A DNA stretch of 64,000 nucleotides from Apostichopus japonicus. Lineage: Eukaryota; Echinodermata; Holothuroidea; Aspidochirotida; Stichopodidae. Positions within the stretch are counted from its first letter, which is position 1; each line of letters starts with the position of its first letter. The notes beneath the pieces were generated by a model. That model did not search any database. It was not told where the DNA came from and saw nothing but the letters and a program-made list of their open reading frames with translations. The DNA is taken from assembly GCF_037975245.1 (NCBI RefSeq), contig NC_092581.1:3994501-4058500 (forward strand). Reading direction: 5' to 3'. The position numbers and the translations under genes are program-made. This document shows positions 1 to 12,869 of this stretch, piece by piece.

Positions 1-282
1 AAGATGCACTTTTTACTACTACAAATTCATTTAGGCTTGTCTGCACGTTTACAATACAATTAACTTTTAATGACATGCTAACACCTTGTCAATGAAAAAC
101 CCTATAGAGTGACGCATGTCACAAATTCTCACGCAGGCCTTAGTAGATCACATCCATTGTTAGTCGGTCAGTTATCTTGTTGATATTTATAAAAGCCTAC
201 ACACAATAAAGTGTATTAAAGCCATTAGATTTCTCCTATTCGTTTATCTGGTTCCCTGATGACCATCCATGGCACACCTTAT

Positions 283-328
283 AAGGCTTCTCGGCCTTTT
301 GGCTAAGACCATGTGTAGTATCTGTTCC
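283..328 (+). ncRNA. U2 snRNA-like 5' head (pseudogene or snRNA-derived SINE head)
   Basis: From about 283 the sequence follows the universal U2 snRNA 5' end: CTTCTCGGCCTTTTGGCTAA, then the branch-point-pairing segment GTGTAGTATCTGTTC. Similarity stops at about 328; the following bases do not resemble U2 stem IIa, the Sm site or stems III/IV. A full U2 is about 190 nt, so this is a 5' fragment joined to unrelated sequence. It could be a processed or truncated pseudogene, or the head of an snRNA-derived SINE. Functional U2 is unlikely because no Sm site is recognisable. Confidence 0.6.
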
Positions 329-490
329 CATTTCGAGGAGAATCGTGATACACACCTGACGATGATCACACAGGGCACAGTCTTGATGCAAGGGGACTGG
401 GGTCGAGAGCGAATCAGTCGTTCGGTAGTTTGTTTTTTCGTGCCCAGGTTCTATCCTAGGTGACTTTTCTTAAAAGGGATAACGTGTAGT

Positions 491-520
491 GTTCGGCCTT
501 TTGGCTAAGATCGCTGTGTG
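491..520 (+). ncRNA. Second U2-like 5' head, shorter
   Basis: TTCGGCCTTTTGGCTAAGAT recurs 208 bp after the first U2-like head, in the same orientation. Here the branch-point-pairing segment has decayed to GTGTGTACTGCG. The roughly 200-bp spacing is close to the length of one U2 gene or one SINE unit, suggesting tandem or repeated insertion. Confidence 0.5.
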
Positions 521-529
521 TACTGCGCT

Positions 530-2160
530 TGAACTGCCTTATTCAGAACCACACTAACGTCAACTTTAGTGTTATAGTTGTAATAATGTTTGAGTTTACG
601 CAATTTAACTTATCAAGATATAGGAAGTGTATAATGGATGATGGAATCAGGGGCGGTGGGAGAAGGTTCAATGGTGGGGGGGAGGGGTGAGGGGAGGGGT
701 ATTTCATTGGATGTTTGTGTTTCATTAATCAACACAAAACCATGTTCTACGGCCCACTATAGTGACCAATACATGACAATGTTCCACATGAACACAAGCA
801 ATCCCCCACCACCCCCATCCCAACGAACATTCTTCACAACCACATAAATAAGGAAAGATATAGAAAATAATAAAAAGAAGTTACTTTTGCCGGAAAGTTA
901 GCGAAAAACAACGACCTTGCATAACTTCATGAAATTATTATGGATATACAGCCTAAAACGTCAACGTTCAAGTTTTCTTGTTGAAAACGCAAGGAGACTT
1001 TTCATTGATCTCAACACACTCATAGACCGCAGACACCCACACATATGCTGATGCCATTTGGGTGTTTTAGTATGTAACGAACTGTAACAATCGTAAGTGT
1101 ATAGAAGTACGTGAACACTTCCAATCACAACCAGCATGATTTTAATTAGTATATTTCCTTCCAGTATACCAGAGAGTTTTTAATTCCGAGAAATTTATGA
1201 ATTGACTTTTTTAACCAAAATGTCATAAACAGTCTTCATAGTCTTCACATTGATTTATTTCAAACACAGGTGTTTTTTTCTTTTTGTATTTTCGTTCTTT
1301 CTTTCTTAAAACGCTAAAGATTTCGAAATAATTATTACTTCAATAGAGTGACGACTCGATTGAGCGTTATAAGTAAATAGAGCAGATTGAAGCTTTGTGT
1401 CAAGACAGACTTTAATTGTCTGCCAATTGTCGACATATAGTAAGCAAACATTGCGGTTATTACTTGACGTAAACTTACCAGACTGTTATAGCGATATATT
1501 GCGACATCAAACATTAACCAATGCATTATGTCTGAATATATCGTAAACTAAGTGTGACTTAGTCCGCGTAGAGCATGCATGCATGGAAGAACGTTCGTGG
1601 TAGAATTAGTTATGCTGTCCCAAATGAACGAACAAGTCAGATGAACTTGTGGTTTGACATCGAAAAATAAGGACATAAAACGAGAAAAGTAAAAAATGGG
1701 AGAGGGAAGGAAGGAAATGGAGAGAAAGGAAGGGGAGAGTGAGGGCATTGGGGAGGGGGGTGGAGGTGGAGGGATGAATATGGGAAGGAGCATGGTAAGG
1801 GAGAGAAAGAGGGGATTTAATCCAAACTGTTGCTTTCTCATAAATGAAGGCGTAAAATTGGGCAGCAAGATAATATTTTCGTGACATTTCATCGTCAAAG
1901 TGTACATGGGAAATGAAGGAGGGTGCGTTTGGGATCAGTCGGTAACATATGCTGTCACAAAGAATGCATAAAAAATGGTTGACAAATGTTCGCATGAACT
2001 TCATCGTCTAAACAATCACATCATTCCTCACTTTTTACAACACACTACATACAGTATTTAAGTTCAATTTCCTAAAAATGTCACTGAGAAATCTTTTGTT
2101 TACCCAGACTTGTCGTGCGATTACAACAACGTGATTATATGTCTACAAATGCAAGCAGAA
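530..2160. other. Non-coding stretch, no supported gene
   Basis: AT-rich sequence with purine-rich patches (about 640-700 and 1690-1820, mainly GGGAG/GGAAG). Open frames here are short, overlap on both strands and are low-complexity. I recognise no conserved protein or RNA. Confidence 0.6.
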
Positions 2161-2534
2161 TTGCCCTGGATATGCCGGGGTACGAGTTACCTCTTCTCCG
2201 GTACTCATCCTCATAGTTTCTACCTATATGGTCCGCGTACTCGAAGACTTCTTGAACTCTAATATAGAAACTAGCAAGATAAAGTACACGTCCTCAAGTC
2301 TTGCACTCGTACTCAATTTCTACTTGTACTCATACCAGACTTGTACTGAATCTACGCTTGTACCCGTATTCTATAATAGTTGTATGTACTTGTACTCTCC
2401 CTCGTAAATTTGTACTCCTAATCGAGGCATGCTGGAATCTAAAATTATAAAATACCGAGTACTAGTGCGAAATTAAGTACTCGCACTCGCTCTGAGATCA
2501 TTGTACTCGTACTACGTAATCATACCAAAGTACG

Positions 2535-3027
2535 TATACGTGTACTCAAGCTGTTGTACTCACACTCATGCTGTTGTACTTGCACTCATGCTGTTGTACT
2601 TGCACTCATGCTGCTGTACTCGCACTCATGCTGTTGTACTCGTACTCATGTTGTTGTACTCGCACTCATGCTGTTTTACTCGCACTCATGCTGTTTTACT
2701 CATACTCATGCTGTTGTACTCATACTCATGCTGTTGTACTCGTAGTCATGTTGTTGTACTCGCACTCTTGCTGTTGTACTCGTATTCGTACTCGTACTCA
2801 TACTTTTGTACTCTTACTCATGCTGTTTTACCCATACTCATGCTGTTTCACACATACTCATGTTGTTGTACTCGTATTCATGCTGTTATACTCATACTCA
2901 TGCTGCTTTACTCGTGCTTATGATGTTGTTCTTGTATTCATGCTGTTGTACTCGTGCTCATGCTGTTGTACTCGTACTCATGCTGTTTACTCGTACTCAT
3001 GCTGTTGTACCCGTACTCATGCTTTTC
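2535..3027. repeat. 20-bp tandem satellite, array 1
   Basis: About 24 direct copies of a 20-bp unit close to TGTTGTACTCGTACTCATGC, with scattered substitutions and a few length changes (near 2785-2805 and 2985). The unit has no stop in any forward frame and 20 is not a multiple of 3, so all three frames stay open and give artificial ORFs with a 20-residue period. Degenerate GTACTCGTACTC-like words extend upstream to about 2180, suggesting older decayed repeats. Confidence 0.92.
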
Positions 3028-3924
3028 GGAACGTTTTCACTGTCAACATGATGATAGAAACCTTCCGACCTGAAAACAAGTTTCATCCAAATTCACAAAT
3101 TTAGTACATTTTCTTCAATATTTGAAAGTTAATCGATCACAAAGTCAGCTAAAATCTAATTTGGCCTTTTTTTTCATGAGACCTCAACGCTGACAGATTC
3201 AAACTTCTTGGTAACACATAGTGTAGGCCTACATATTGTGTACATGCCTCGTATATTGCTCAAAAGGAGCTAGGACTTAACTTAGATTGTTAAGCTACTA
3301 GCATTTCTTTACATAGCTGTCGACTGAAAGCAGCTGGTGATGTTAATAAAACACGAAAATTATTTTTTACATCTGCAAGTTCAAAGAATATAAGAGCCGG
3401 AAATGAGAAAGCTAAAAGCCGCAGGCTTCGACATTTAAAAAGATAAGAAAGTGAGAACGCATATATCGCACAGGGTTTATATTGCGTTAAACGTTTTTTA
3501 ACCGTTGGCGATGATTATAAATGTGAAAAACCAACTTGAGAAAGACAGGTAGGCTACTATGAAATAAAGGTAGAGAGAGACAACACGAACCATGAAAACA
3601 GATACGTTATTTCATTTGTCATGTGATAGGGAAACTTGCATAGAGGCCGGTAAGGGTGTGGGTGGGTGGATGTATGATATGGCGGGTGGATGGGTGGGCA
3701 GGTACGGGATATGCGGTAGATTATGGATAGGTGTATTATCGCGCGTGACTAACATGAATGTCCAGGTTTCATAGTTGTTATTAATTTGTTGAATTAAAAA
3801 ATCATCATAGTCATAATCATACTACGTATACGCATTTGTTGAAAATTGTATTCGTTCTTTCCCAAAAAGTATTTCTTTTCCAAAGTCATTAATGTACTAC
3901 AAATTGTATTACTCGTGGCTTATG

Positions 3925-4660
3925 CTTGGTTAGGCTTTAATGACTTTACTATAGGCTATACTGTAGACTGTATTGACTGTACTTTGTTGTACTATACATG
4001 GCTCTACTGTCTCTATCATAGTAGGCTATATTGTTGACTGTGTTATAGTAAGCTAGCCTTTAATGACTGTACTATAGGCTATATTGACGGTACTATATTG
4101 TACTACACGTGGCTCTAATGTCTATCACGGTAGGCTATATGTTGAATGTGTTGTGGTAGGCTAGGCTTTAACGATTGTATGTATTGGCTATATTGTAGGC
4201 TATATTGATGGGACAATATTGTACTACACACGGCTCGACTGTCTCTATCATAGTAGGCTATATATGTTGACTGTGTTATTGTAGGCTAGGCTTTAATGAC
4301 TGTACTATAGGCTATATTGACGGTACTATATTGTAATACAAGTGGCTCTAATGTCTATCAAGGTAGGCTATATGTTGAATGTGTTGTGGTAGGCTAGGCT
4401 TTAATGATTGTATGTATAGGCTATATTGACGGCACTATATTGTACTACACATGGCTCGACTGTCTCTATCATAGTAGGCTATACATGTTGACTTAGTATT
4501 GTAGGCTAGGCTTTAATGACTGTACTATAGGCTACATTGTAGGTATATATATTGACGGTACTATAGTAGGCTGTGTTTAATGTATCATTGGTATCTTGGC
4601 TATTGTGTAAGCTATATTGTACTGCACAGGACTCTACTGTCTCTATCATAGTAGGCTATA
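3925..4660 (+). repeat. Tandem repeat, dimeric higher-order unit of about 233 bp
   Basis: The anchor GGCTTTAATGACTGTACTAT (with variants) recurs at about 3933, 4056, 4164, 4289, 4398 and 4509. The intervals alternate between about 124 and 109 bp. Alternate monomers share diagnostic variants: 'CTCTATCATAGTAGGCTATA' in one class and 'GTTGAATGTGTTGTGGTAGG' in the other. The evolving unit is therefore a dimer. No coding content. Confidence 0.85.
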
Positions 4661-4699
4661 ATGATTCTATTATGACATTAGTTATGTCTCCAATCAGTC

Positions 4700-6450
4700 C
4701 TAAGCTTTTCATATGAAGAATATTTCTCCTCTCAATATTCCCAATGGATAATATGTAAGCTTTGAAATTTCACGACATATTTTTTTCTCAATAAAACGTT
4801 CATGGTCAGCAGAGTTGACCTGGTCCTAGATTTTGCCATTTTTGACACTACATCCTCCTATTTTAATACCTTCTATTCGTCGTGTGAAACCAGATTAAAG
4901 AGTTTGACACATTATACCATAAAATCCTGTCTTCGTGGTCTTAATGAGAGAGACTTCAAACAGCGTTCAAATATAGATTTCAGTACAAGGGCAGCAGTAA
5001 TTACACGTTGGTCAGTGTTAAAGCATGATAGTGATTTGTAGCGTTAAATTTCTACAGATATTTCAGATATACAATGCCACCGAATTCATATCAGCATTAT
5101 CAGCTTTGTGTTTGGTTAATGAAAGGAACAACATACAGACACTCAAATAATATTGAGCTTGATTGGAACTAGGCGTCTATCTGAATATGACATATATTAT
5201 CACTCATAATAATATTATATATTATTCTGCCAATATAAGTTATATATTTGGATTTATGTCCGTACACATAATTTATAATGGGGGGGAGGGGGGGTGAGTT
5301 GACCTAAGATGAAGGGACTATTTGTGTAATTAAGGGTGCTTGGATGCAAAATGGTCATTTCTTTTGCAACCAAATCGATCTGTTTTGTGACATTTAACGC
5401 AAGTAGTGTTATCATCACCCGTTGCACAAAAGACCCTTCTCTCCGTCCAGGGATCACCCCCTCGAACCCCACCCAGCTTTACGGGCCTGGGTTGTATTAC
5501 TAGTACTATTACATTATTTATTCATACTGATGTCATACATTCGTTCTTCCTCCTGTGTGTTTGTGGTTTGGGGCCGATGAGGGGCCGGACGTTAGCTATT
5601 TCGTCACAAATTATATTTCAGAAGTCAGAAGAAATAATAAAAAAATATCAAAGATATTTGTCTTTCTCACACGTGCCCTGCCTAGATTTCTGTTGGTAAA
5701 TGTTACTGGCAAAGGTGGTTTACCTTCATCAAAACATTAGCCAAATTTGCTGTCTAAATAATGTGTCAAGTTCTGTCAGATAATGAACCGGTATTACGCA
5801 AAGAAAGAACATTAATATTCGAAAAAAAAATGAAAAGAAAGATCTAATGTTTTACAAGAAGGAAGAAGTTTTAATCATCGTTGGATGGATTAAAATCCAT
5901 TAATCATATTTTGAATCATGCTGAGACACATCCTCATTTCCAGTTAATATAATAATAATGATTATTCAATTAATTCTTTACCAAACACGTGAAAATGATT
6001 CGAAATGAGATTTTAATAATTAATGTGATATGCCGCGTTGCTGTTTTTTTGTTATTACAAAATCTTTAAATTTAATGATCACAAAATTATTTATTCATTT
6101 ATTAAGGTAGATTTTACAAAAAAAAAAAAAAAAAAAAAAAACACAATAACGAGATTACTTCGAATACAACTACTTTCTTCATATTCAGGTTAGCAACTGA
6201 TATATTACTCAATAATATATTAAATACACCAACGTACGGGATAGAATCCAGTGAGCCCAAGGTTTGTAGCGGTAGAGGAAGAGGTTACTGAAGGGGCCCA
6301 AATTTACTCTTCTAATCAACTTTCAACATTTGTCAGTTTTTTTCACCTTTATACCGCCGAAAACATTCAGATTATTTTAAGACGTTTTTCTCCCTTACGG
6401 GGTCCTCTAAGTGTAACCATGCACAAGTATAGCTAAATGTCTTCCATCGC
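4700..6450. other. Non-coding stretch, no supported gene
   Basis: AT-rich sequence with short G-runs near 5280 and a poly-A run near 6120. Open frames up to 97 codons lack recognisable domains and conserved motifs. No RNA gene seen. Confidence 0.55.
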
Positions 6451-6454
6451 AATG

Positions 6455-7215
6455 TTTTTGTCTGCTTCAGTGATAAAGTAGTGATAAGTGCTTTACATTA
6501 TTGAAAGAAGGAAAAGGAACGTGTAAAATACACCCTTTATTCTCCACCCCCCCCCCCAAAAAAACAAAAAAACAGGGGTCCAGTTAAGTACTTAGTGTAA
6601 TCATTTATGCGATGAAATTAAACCAATTGTATGAACCTCTCAAGGAGCAAAGAAATTGTTCTGCTACAGTGATAATGTAAGTGGTAACTGCTGCATTATT
6701 CAAACTAGCGAGAGGCACGTGTGAAATACTCCTCTCACAACCCCCAAAAGGGGGAAAGCTATTTACCAAGTATTTAGAGTAATCGTTTGGCGATGGAATT
6801 AAACCAAGTATAAACCTTTCAAGGAGCCAAGGAATTGTTCTGCTACAGTGATAATGTAAGTGGTAACTGCTGCATTATTCAAACTTACGAGAGGCACGTG
6901 TGAAATACTCCTCTCTCAACCCCCAAAAGGGGGAGGGCTATTTACCAAGTATTTAGAGTAATCATTTGGCGATGTAATTAAACAAAGTATGAACCTTTCA
7001 AGGAGCCAAGGAAATGTTCTGCTACAGTGATAATGTAAGTGATAATTGCTGAATTATTCAAACTAAGCAAAAAAGGGACGTGTTACATTCACCTCTCAAC
7101 CCCCCCCCCCTCCAAATAAATAGGGGGAGGGTTATGTAGTAAGTATTTAGTTTCAGCATTTGGCCATGAATTTAACCATGCATGAACATTTAAAGGAGCA
7201 AAGGAAATGTTCCTT
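6455..7215 (+). repeat. Tandem repeat, about 178-bp unit, roughly four copies
   Basis: Successive copies share CTACAGTGATAATGTAAGTG (near 6665, 6843 and 7021, with a diverged copy near 6467). Each is followed by CTGCATTATTCAAACT, a CCTCTC(A/T)CAACCCCC block and ATTTACCAAGTATTTAGAGT. The C-tract at the same position in each unit varies in length. Outer copies are more diverged than the inner ones. Confidence 0.85.
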
Positions 7216-9218
7216 TTTATCCTATAGTCCCTGTTGTGTATATGCCTGTTAGCAAGTTAGTGAAGTTACCTAAATTAAAACGTTAATGCAGCTTTAATGA
7301 GGTTTGAATATGTTCCTGATTGATGTTGCCATGGTTGTGTAGGCCTGTTAGCATGATTCGCGAAGAAACCCATGTTTTCTGTTTTAAAAGGTCGTACAAT
7401 ATATTCCTGTTTGATATTTGAATGATGCTTTAAAGTGGGTCTTGTTTAATACTTTAATATTACCTCTGTCTTCAAAAGCATAAATCTTAAATTTATTGTA
7501 AAAATAATAAATCAACGCTTCTTTTACATCAGATTGGATCTTAGTTTCTGTTTCATTGATAATGTGTCGCTCTTTACGTTAAATTTCAGAAAAAAAAAAC
7601 TGAATGTTGCTTTAATTATTGAAAGTACTTTGCCTTCCTGACCTGACCAGCAAACTTTAAGACTTCTTCCTCTTATAAATGAAGCGAACAATGATCTCAC
7701 TATACGTCTGTGTCTCAATAACAAATCTCTCCCAACGAGACATTTTTTTCTATATTTGTTTTGATGAAATTGATATAGATTCATGCCTTAAATAATTTAG
7801 ATGTCTTGGTATAAGAAACGAGATATTCGTATCTTTTATAAGATATTATATATATTTTTGCATATTATGTATACAGTCGATAAATCGATACTAAGACCTT
7901 CAGTAAACAGATATTCATTCAAAGGGGAGAGTTGCAAAGAAGACAAAATAAACGTGTCGCTCATTGGTCCAAACGACTGGAATTCGAGACTAATATGTGT
8001 GACGTTTTGCATCAAGTTCTTTCCCATGCACTTACCACCATACAAACACGAATGAGATAAATCAGAAAGGATCTTGGAAAAAGAATGAAGAAATAAAAGC
8101 GTTTCCCGGTGTTCCCCTTTTACGAAATAGTGACATTAAATTTATGATGGGGGAGGAGGGGGGGGGGGAGGGGGTTAGTGGCAGTTAAACAGTTTTCTAC
8201 ACAGTATCGCAATAATTAGTCAATATTGTTTACCAAGAACTTATATGGATGGATATCAAATTCGATGCACATGATTAGGCCATCGTAAACCTATTCCTTA
8301 AAAAAAAAATGAATTTTTGTTAATATTCCAGTTCAGACGACATATTTGACTTTCCTTATCATTTCTGTGGACTGTAATTTATTTGGCTGAGAGCACAGAC
8401 GGACATCTGAATTCAATGGCGTCATTGATACGTTAATCCTTTATAAAGTCTATAATCCCATATGAATCGTCTTGGTTATCCAGGGACGGCCCCTTCAGGC
8501 TTAAAGAATTCAACTGGCAGATGATTTCTTCAAATTACAAAGTTGCTATGGTAACGTAATATTTGACATAAAGAAGGGGGAAAAAAACATGTTCAATTCG
8601 AATGTGCTCTAGTTGCGAAAAGTTAAAATAAAATATGTTCCGTTCTCTTCAATTCTCTTTTCAGTCTGTCGTATGTCACATCTGGAGTTTTTACCCCGCA
8701 TTTTGGTGCCATTTCATACGTTGGACAAGACACGTGATTTAACACTATTCCATCTAGCAGTCAAGAGGGATTTTGGAATAAAACGAACTGCATATCAAAC
8801 AAACCAAAAAACGCCAATGAACACGTTTGCATGCATGCTTCGGGGTATTCTACATAAGGTCATATTTCAGAGCGGATTTTTTTTCTGTTTCTGTCATACA
8901 TAAATACTGTAATTTTTTCATATTTTTTCCTTTCACTTTTTTGTTTCATCTGCCGTTTGGGATAGTTTAACTCGTTTTTTTTTAAAATTAGTTATATGTC
9001 GTGTCTATGCTTATAACATATAGAAGCCGTTGCCCGATTTTATATTATGTCTATTGTTCCTTGATCAGGTTATTGGGTTATATTTTCTGCATCTTAAATT
9101 AGCATATCGCGTATCGTGAAGTTATTAAAACATAAACGACAGTTTTACCAAACAGTTCAATATTGCTGAAACAATTTTAAATAAAGAGAACAGTGATAAC
9201 TCAACAAGCACTCCAACA

Positions 9219-9222
<4 letters not shown>
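7216..9222. other. Non-coding stretch, no supported gene
   Basis: AT-rich. A G-rich run lies at about 8150-8175. Two overlapping opposite-strand frames at 7801-8055 have no recognisable protein features. Confidence 0.55.
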
Positions 9223-9224
<2 letters not shown>

Positions 9225-9281
<57 letters not shown>

Positions 9282-9330
9282 CATATATATATATATATAC
9301 ATATACATATACATATATATATATATATTT
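9225..9330. repeat. (TA)n microsatellite
   Basis: About 100 bp of nearly pure alternating TA, interrupted by GTATATATATAC and CATATACATATACATATA segments. Simple-sequence repeat. Confidence 0.95.
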
Positions 9331-10339
9331 AAATTATATAGCTACTACTATAAAAAATAAAAAAAGAAGATAAAACGGTATAGCTTATGGAAGTTTCATG
9401 AACTGTGACGAGATGTTCATTGGAAATTTGAATTATTTGAATTATTTTTGTTTTTGAGAACATCTGTGACTTGTCAATGATTAATGGTGTCTCAATGATT
9501 ATCGACACGGTGTCGTATAAGTTGGTAATTAATATATATTTCTGGTTGTACAGGGAATATCATAGACGTCAATTTGTTTTTTATCATGGTTGTGATTTAA
9601 ATAATATATTCAACATGATTTTGTACTAACATGTTTGCATCCAAAGGCTTATATTACAATCTTGATTCGCTCTGCATTCATACATATATTTATTACAAAA
9701 AAAATAGGAAGTTAGAGTTAATGGGTTTTCAAGGCCAGAGTAATGTTGAATTTCCTGTAACTTGTGGTTGAAATAAATTACAAGCTTTAGGGAGACGCGT
9801 CTTGAACTAAACACAAAATTTACACCACACACATACAAAAAAAAATAGGCATGACTATTTTTTCTTTTATAGAATTGTTTCTGCATCGTTAGGTCAAACT
9901 AACATCGTTGTCGCATCGCAAAGAGACTGTATACTTTACTGAGGTGTCAGTGTTTGAGATAATTAGAACGGTACCCGGTCCCCGTCTCACTGGATCTACT
10001 CTTGCAATATATTTCTACCCCTCCTCCTCCCCTCCCCACTTTCCCATACATTCTGGGTAGGTAAACTGATTCGGACTATGTCGTAATATTACGTAATTGG
10101 CTACCATTCATGAACTAGGCCTATATATTACATATGTGTTAGCAATATGCGGAGGTCAAATTTCTCCCTCACAAGAAAATGTAAAGTTTAGACGTTAACA
10201 ACACGGAAATTGCGATGACGTAGAGAAACATACAATAGACGACTGATTAAAGGCTACATTTCCTGTTGGAGTTATCACAGGCTACAGATAAGGTACTTGA
10301 AAACATAATCTTTACTTTATTCCAGACTTGTTTTGTGGG

Positions 10340-11625
10340 TACATATCCGAAGTTCCGAGTACGAGTACAAGTCCCGAGTACAAGTCCCGAGCATTAGACA
10401 GTGCCCCGAGTACGTGTGCAATGCCCCGAGTACGACTACAATGTCCCGAGTACCAGTAAAATGTCCCAAGTACGAGTAGAATGTCCCGATTAAGAGTAGA
10501 ATGTCCCGAGTACGAGTAGAATGTCCCGAGTACGAGTACAATGTCTGAATTACGAGTACAATGTCCCGATTAAGAGTACCACGTTCCGAGTGCGAATACA
10601 ATGACCCGATTAAGAGTACAATGTCCCGACTACGAGTACAATGTCCCGAGTACAATGTCCCGAGTACAATGTCCCGAGTAATAGTACAATATCCCGAATA
10701 CGAGTAAACATTCCCGAATACGAGAACAATGTCCCGAGTACGAGTACAATGTCCCGAGTATGAGTACAATGTCCCGAATACGAGTACAATGTCCCGACTA
10801 CGAGTACAATGTCCCGAGTAATAGTACAATATCCCCGAATACGAGTAAACATTCCCGAATACGAGAACAATGTCCCGAGTACGAGTACAATGTCCCGAGT
10901 ACGAGTACAATGTCTCGAGTACGAGTACAATGTCCCGAGAACAATGTCCCGAGTACGAGGACAATGTCCCGAGTATGAGTACAATGTCCCGAGTAAGAGT
11001 ACAATGTCCCGAGTACGAGTACAATATCCCGACTACGAGTACGATGTCGCGAGTACGATTACAATGTCCCGACTACGAGTACAATGTCCCGAGGAATAGT
11101 ACAATGTCCCGAGTACGCGTACAATGTCCCGAGTACGAGTACAATGTCCCAAGTACGAGTAGAATGTCCCGATTAAGAGTAGAATGTCCCGAGTACGAGT
11201 ACAATGTCCCGAATAAGCGTGCAATGTCCTTAGTAGGAGTACAATGTCCCGAGTACGAGTATATGTCCCGTTTACGAGTACAATGTCCTGATTAAGATAA
11301 CAATGTCCCGATTAAGATAACAATGTCCCGATTAAGAGTACAATGTCCCGATTAAGAGTACAATGTCCCGACTACGAGTACAATGTCCCGATTAAGAGTA
11401 CAATGTCCCGATTAAGAGTACAATGTCCCGATTGAGAGTACAATGTCCCGACTGCGAGTACAATGTCCCGAGTACGTGTGCAATGTCCGAAGTAAGAGTA
11501 CAATGTCCCAAGTAAGAGTACGATATCCCGAGTAAGAGGACAATGCCCAAAATACGAGTAAAAATTCCCGAGTACGAGTACAATGTCCCGAGTGCGAGTA
11601 CAATGTACTCGAGTACTCACACACT
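10340..11625. repeat. 20-bp tandem satellite, array 2
   Basis: Roughly 64 direct copies of a 20-bp unit close to GTCCCGAGTACGAGTACAAT. Longer internal duplications are visible: a block with 'AATAGTACAATATCCC' followed by two diagnostic variant units occurs near 10680 and again about 132 bp later, and the block GTCCCAAGTACGAGTAGAAT plus its successor occurs near 10460 and near 11147. Because 20 is not a multiple of 3, long open frames on both strands (up to 235 codons) arise from the repeat alone. The core matches the reverse complement of the array at 2535-3027. Confidence 0.95.
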
Positions 11626-11639
11626 CGAGTACTACAAGT

Positions 11640-12545
11640 ATACTTTAGTGCACCAAAATATTAGCATCGGGTATTATGCATAACAAGCATATCATCCAAA
11701 GGTGGGCCCTTTAAAATATCACTGCATTAGAGTCACGTTAAATATGTAGTCACATTACGTTTTCTAATTTTATATTTTGAAACTTCCGACTAGAATATTA
11801 TAACACTTTTGCATTGGATCTGTTTGGTAATAGCGTTCTTCAAACTAACTACCTTTAATTAAGAATGATGTCAACACCACAAGGCTTCCATTTCATTAGA
11901 CAAAAAAATTAAACTTTCATAAACGGAATTATTAAAATGAAGACCACAAAGGAATGATTATCTAGTAACCATGCATGCAGATTGCCCTTCATAATTTAAC
12001 CAGACATGGTGCTTCTACGAAAAGAGAAATGTCAAAAGGGATTAAAATTCGATATTCTCTTACTGGTCATGTCACCTACACAAGTTTTTTTTTCACTACA
12101 GGAAAGTGTTCTACTTTTCCCTTCCCTTGCCCAATGCCATCCAAATTAAAAATACATACAATTCATGCAGACGACTGCAGTTATAATTTTCGTCGCCACA
12201 TTTTCTGGTTACGGCTTATAGTCTTTAAGAATCGCCTTCACTGGACGTAATTAAAACAAAGATACTCCACACACAAGGCTGCTGTGCATAGCATCATGAA
12301 CGATCTAGTAGGACTAACTGTGAGGTATAATTCTTAAGGGTACTTAAAGTTACATACCGTGATAAAATATAGCGACCCGTTCAAGACTTTTGCTATCGGC
12401 TATATCTCTTAAAGCTATACGGATGTTCAAAGCTAAAACCGGAGTTAGCTTGCAATGTTGGTCACTGCTTGTTTTTGTTTTTTCTCTTTCGGTCTTTGGC
12501 ATGCCAAATGGTCTTCCTCATGCCAACATCAAAGAACGACATTCT
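11640..12545. other. Non-coding stretch, no supported gene
   Basis: AT-rich sequence without recognisable coding or RNA features. Confidence 0.5.
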
Positions 12546-12559
12546 TATACCTAATTTTA

Positions 12560-12862
12560 GGTATTGGGGTCTGAGGCATATTTATATTATAAATTAGATC
12601 TATATAATTAACTCTAAACTCAAGGTTTGTGCTAATTAATACTCCTAATACTACTTCCTTAAAAATATTGAAATTGTAAATTTTTCTTCTGCTACCAAGG
12701 GTGGGGGGGGGGGTGGGTCTCCCGCAACAAAAATTGTTTGAGGCATATTTATATTTTTAACTATAAGATCTGTATAATTAACTCTAAACTCAAGGTTTGT
12801 GCTAATTAATACTCTTAATACTATACTTCACTATGAAATATTGAAATTGTAAAAAAATTTTC
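12560..12862 (+). repeat. Two-copy tandem duplication, about 190-bp spacing
   Basis: Two copies share AGATCTRTATAATTAACTCT, then AACTCAAGGTTTGTGCTAAT and ATATTGAAATTGTAAA. The first starts near 12575 and the second near 12765. A G-run (about 12701-12715) lies between them. The copies differ by small indels. Confidence 0.8.
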
Positions 12863-12869
12863 TTCTTCC

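Noticed and set aside
2535-3027. CRISPR-like regular repeat
   Set aside because: The genome is eukaryotic and the array is contiguous 20-bp units without unique spacers.
2501-3104. Cys/His/Leu-rich frames of 140-178 codons
   Set aside because: Same cause: stop-free 20-bp satellite read in all three forward frames.
10317-11024. 235-codon and several other long frames in the 20-bp array, both strands
   Set aside because: They are repeat translations with a 20-residue period caused by a stop-free 20-bp unit, open in several frames on both strands.
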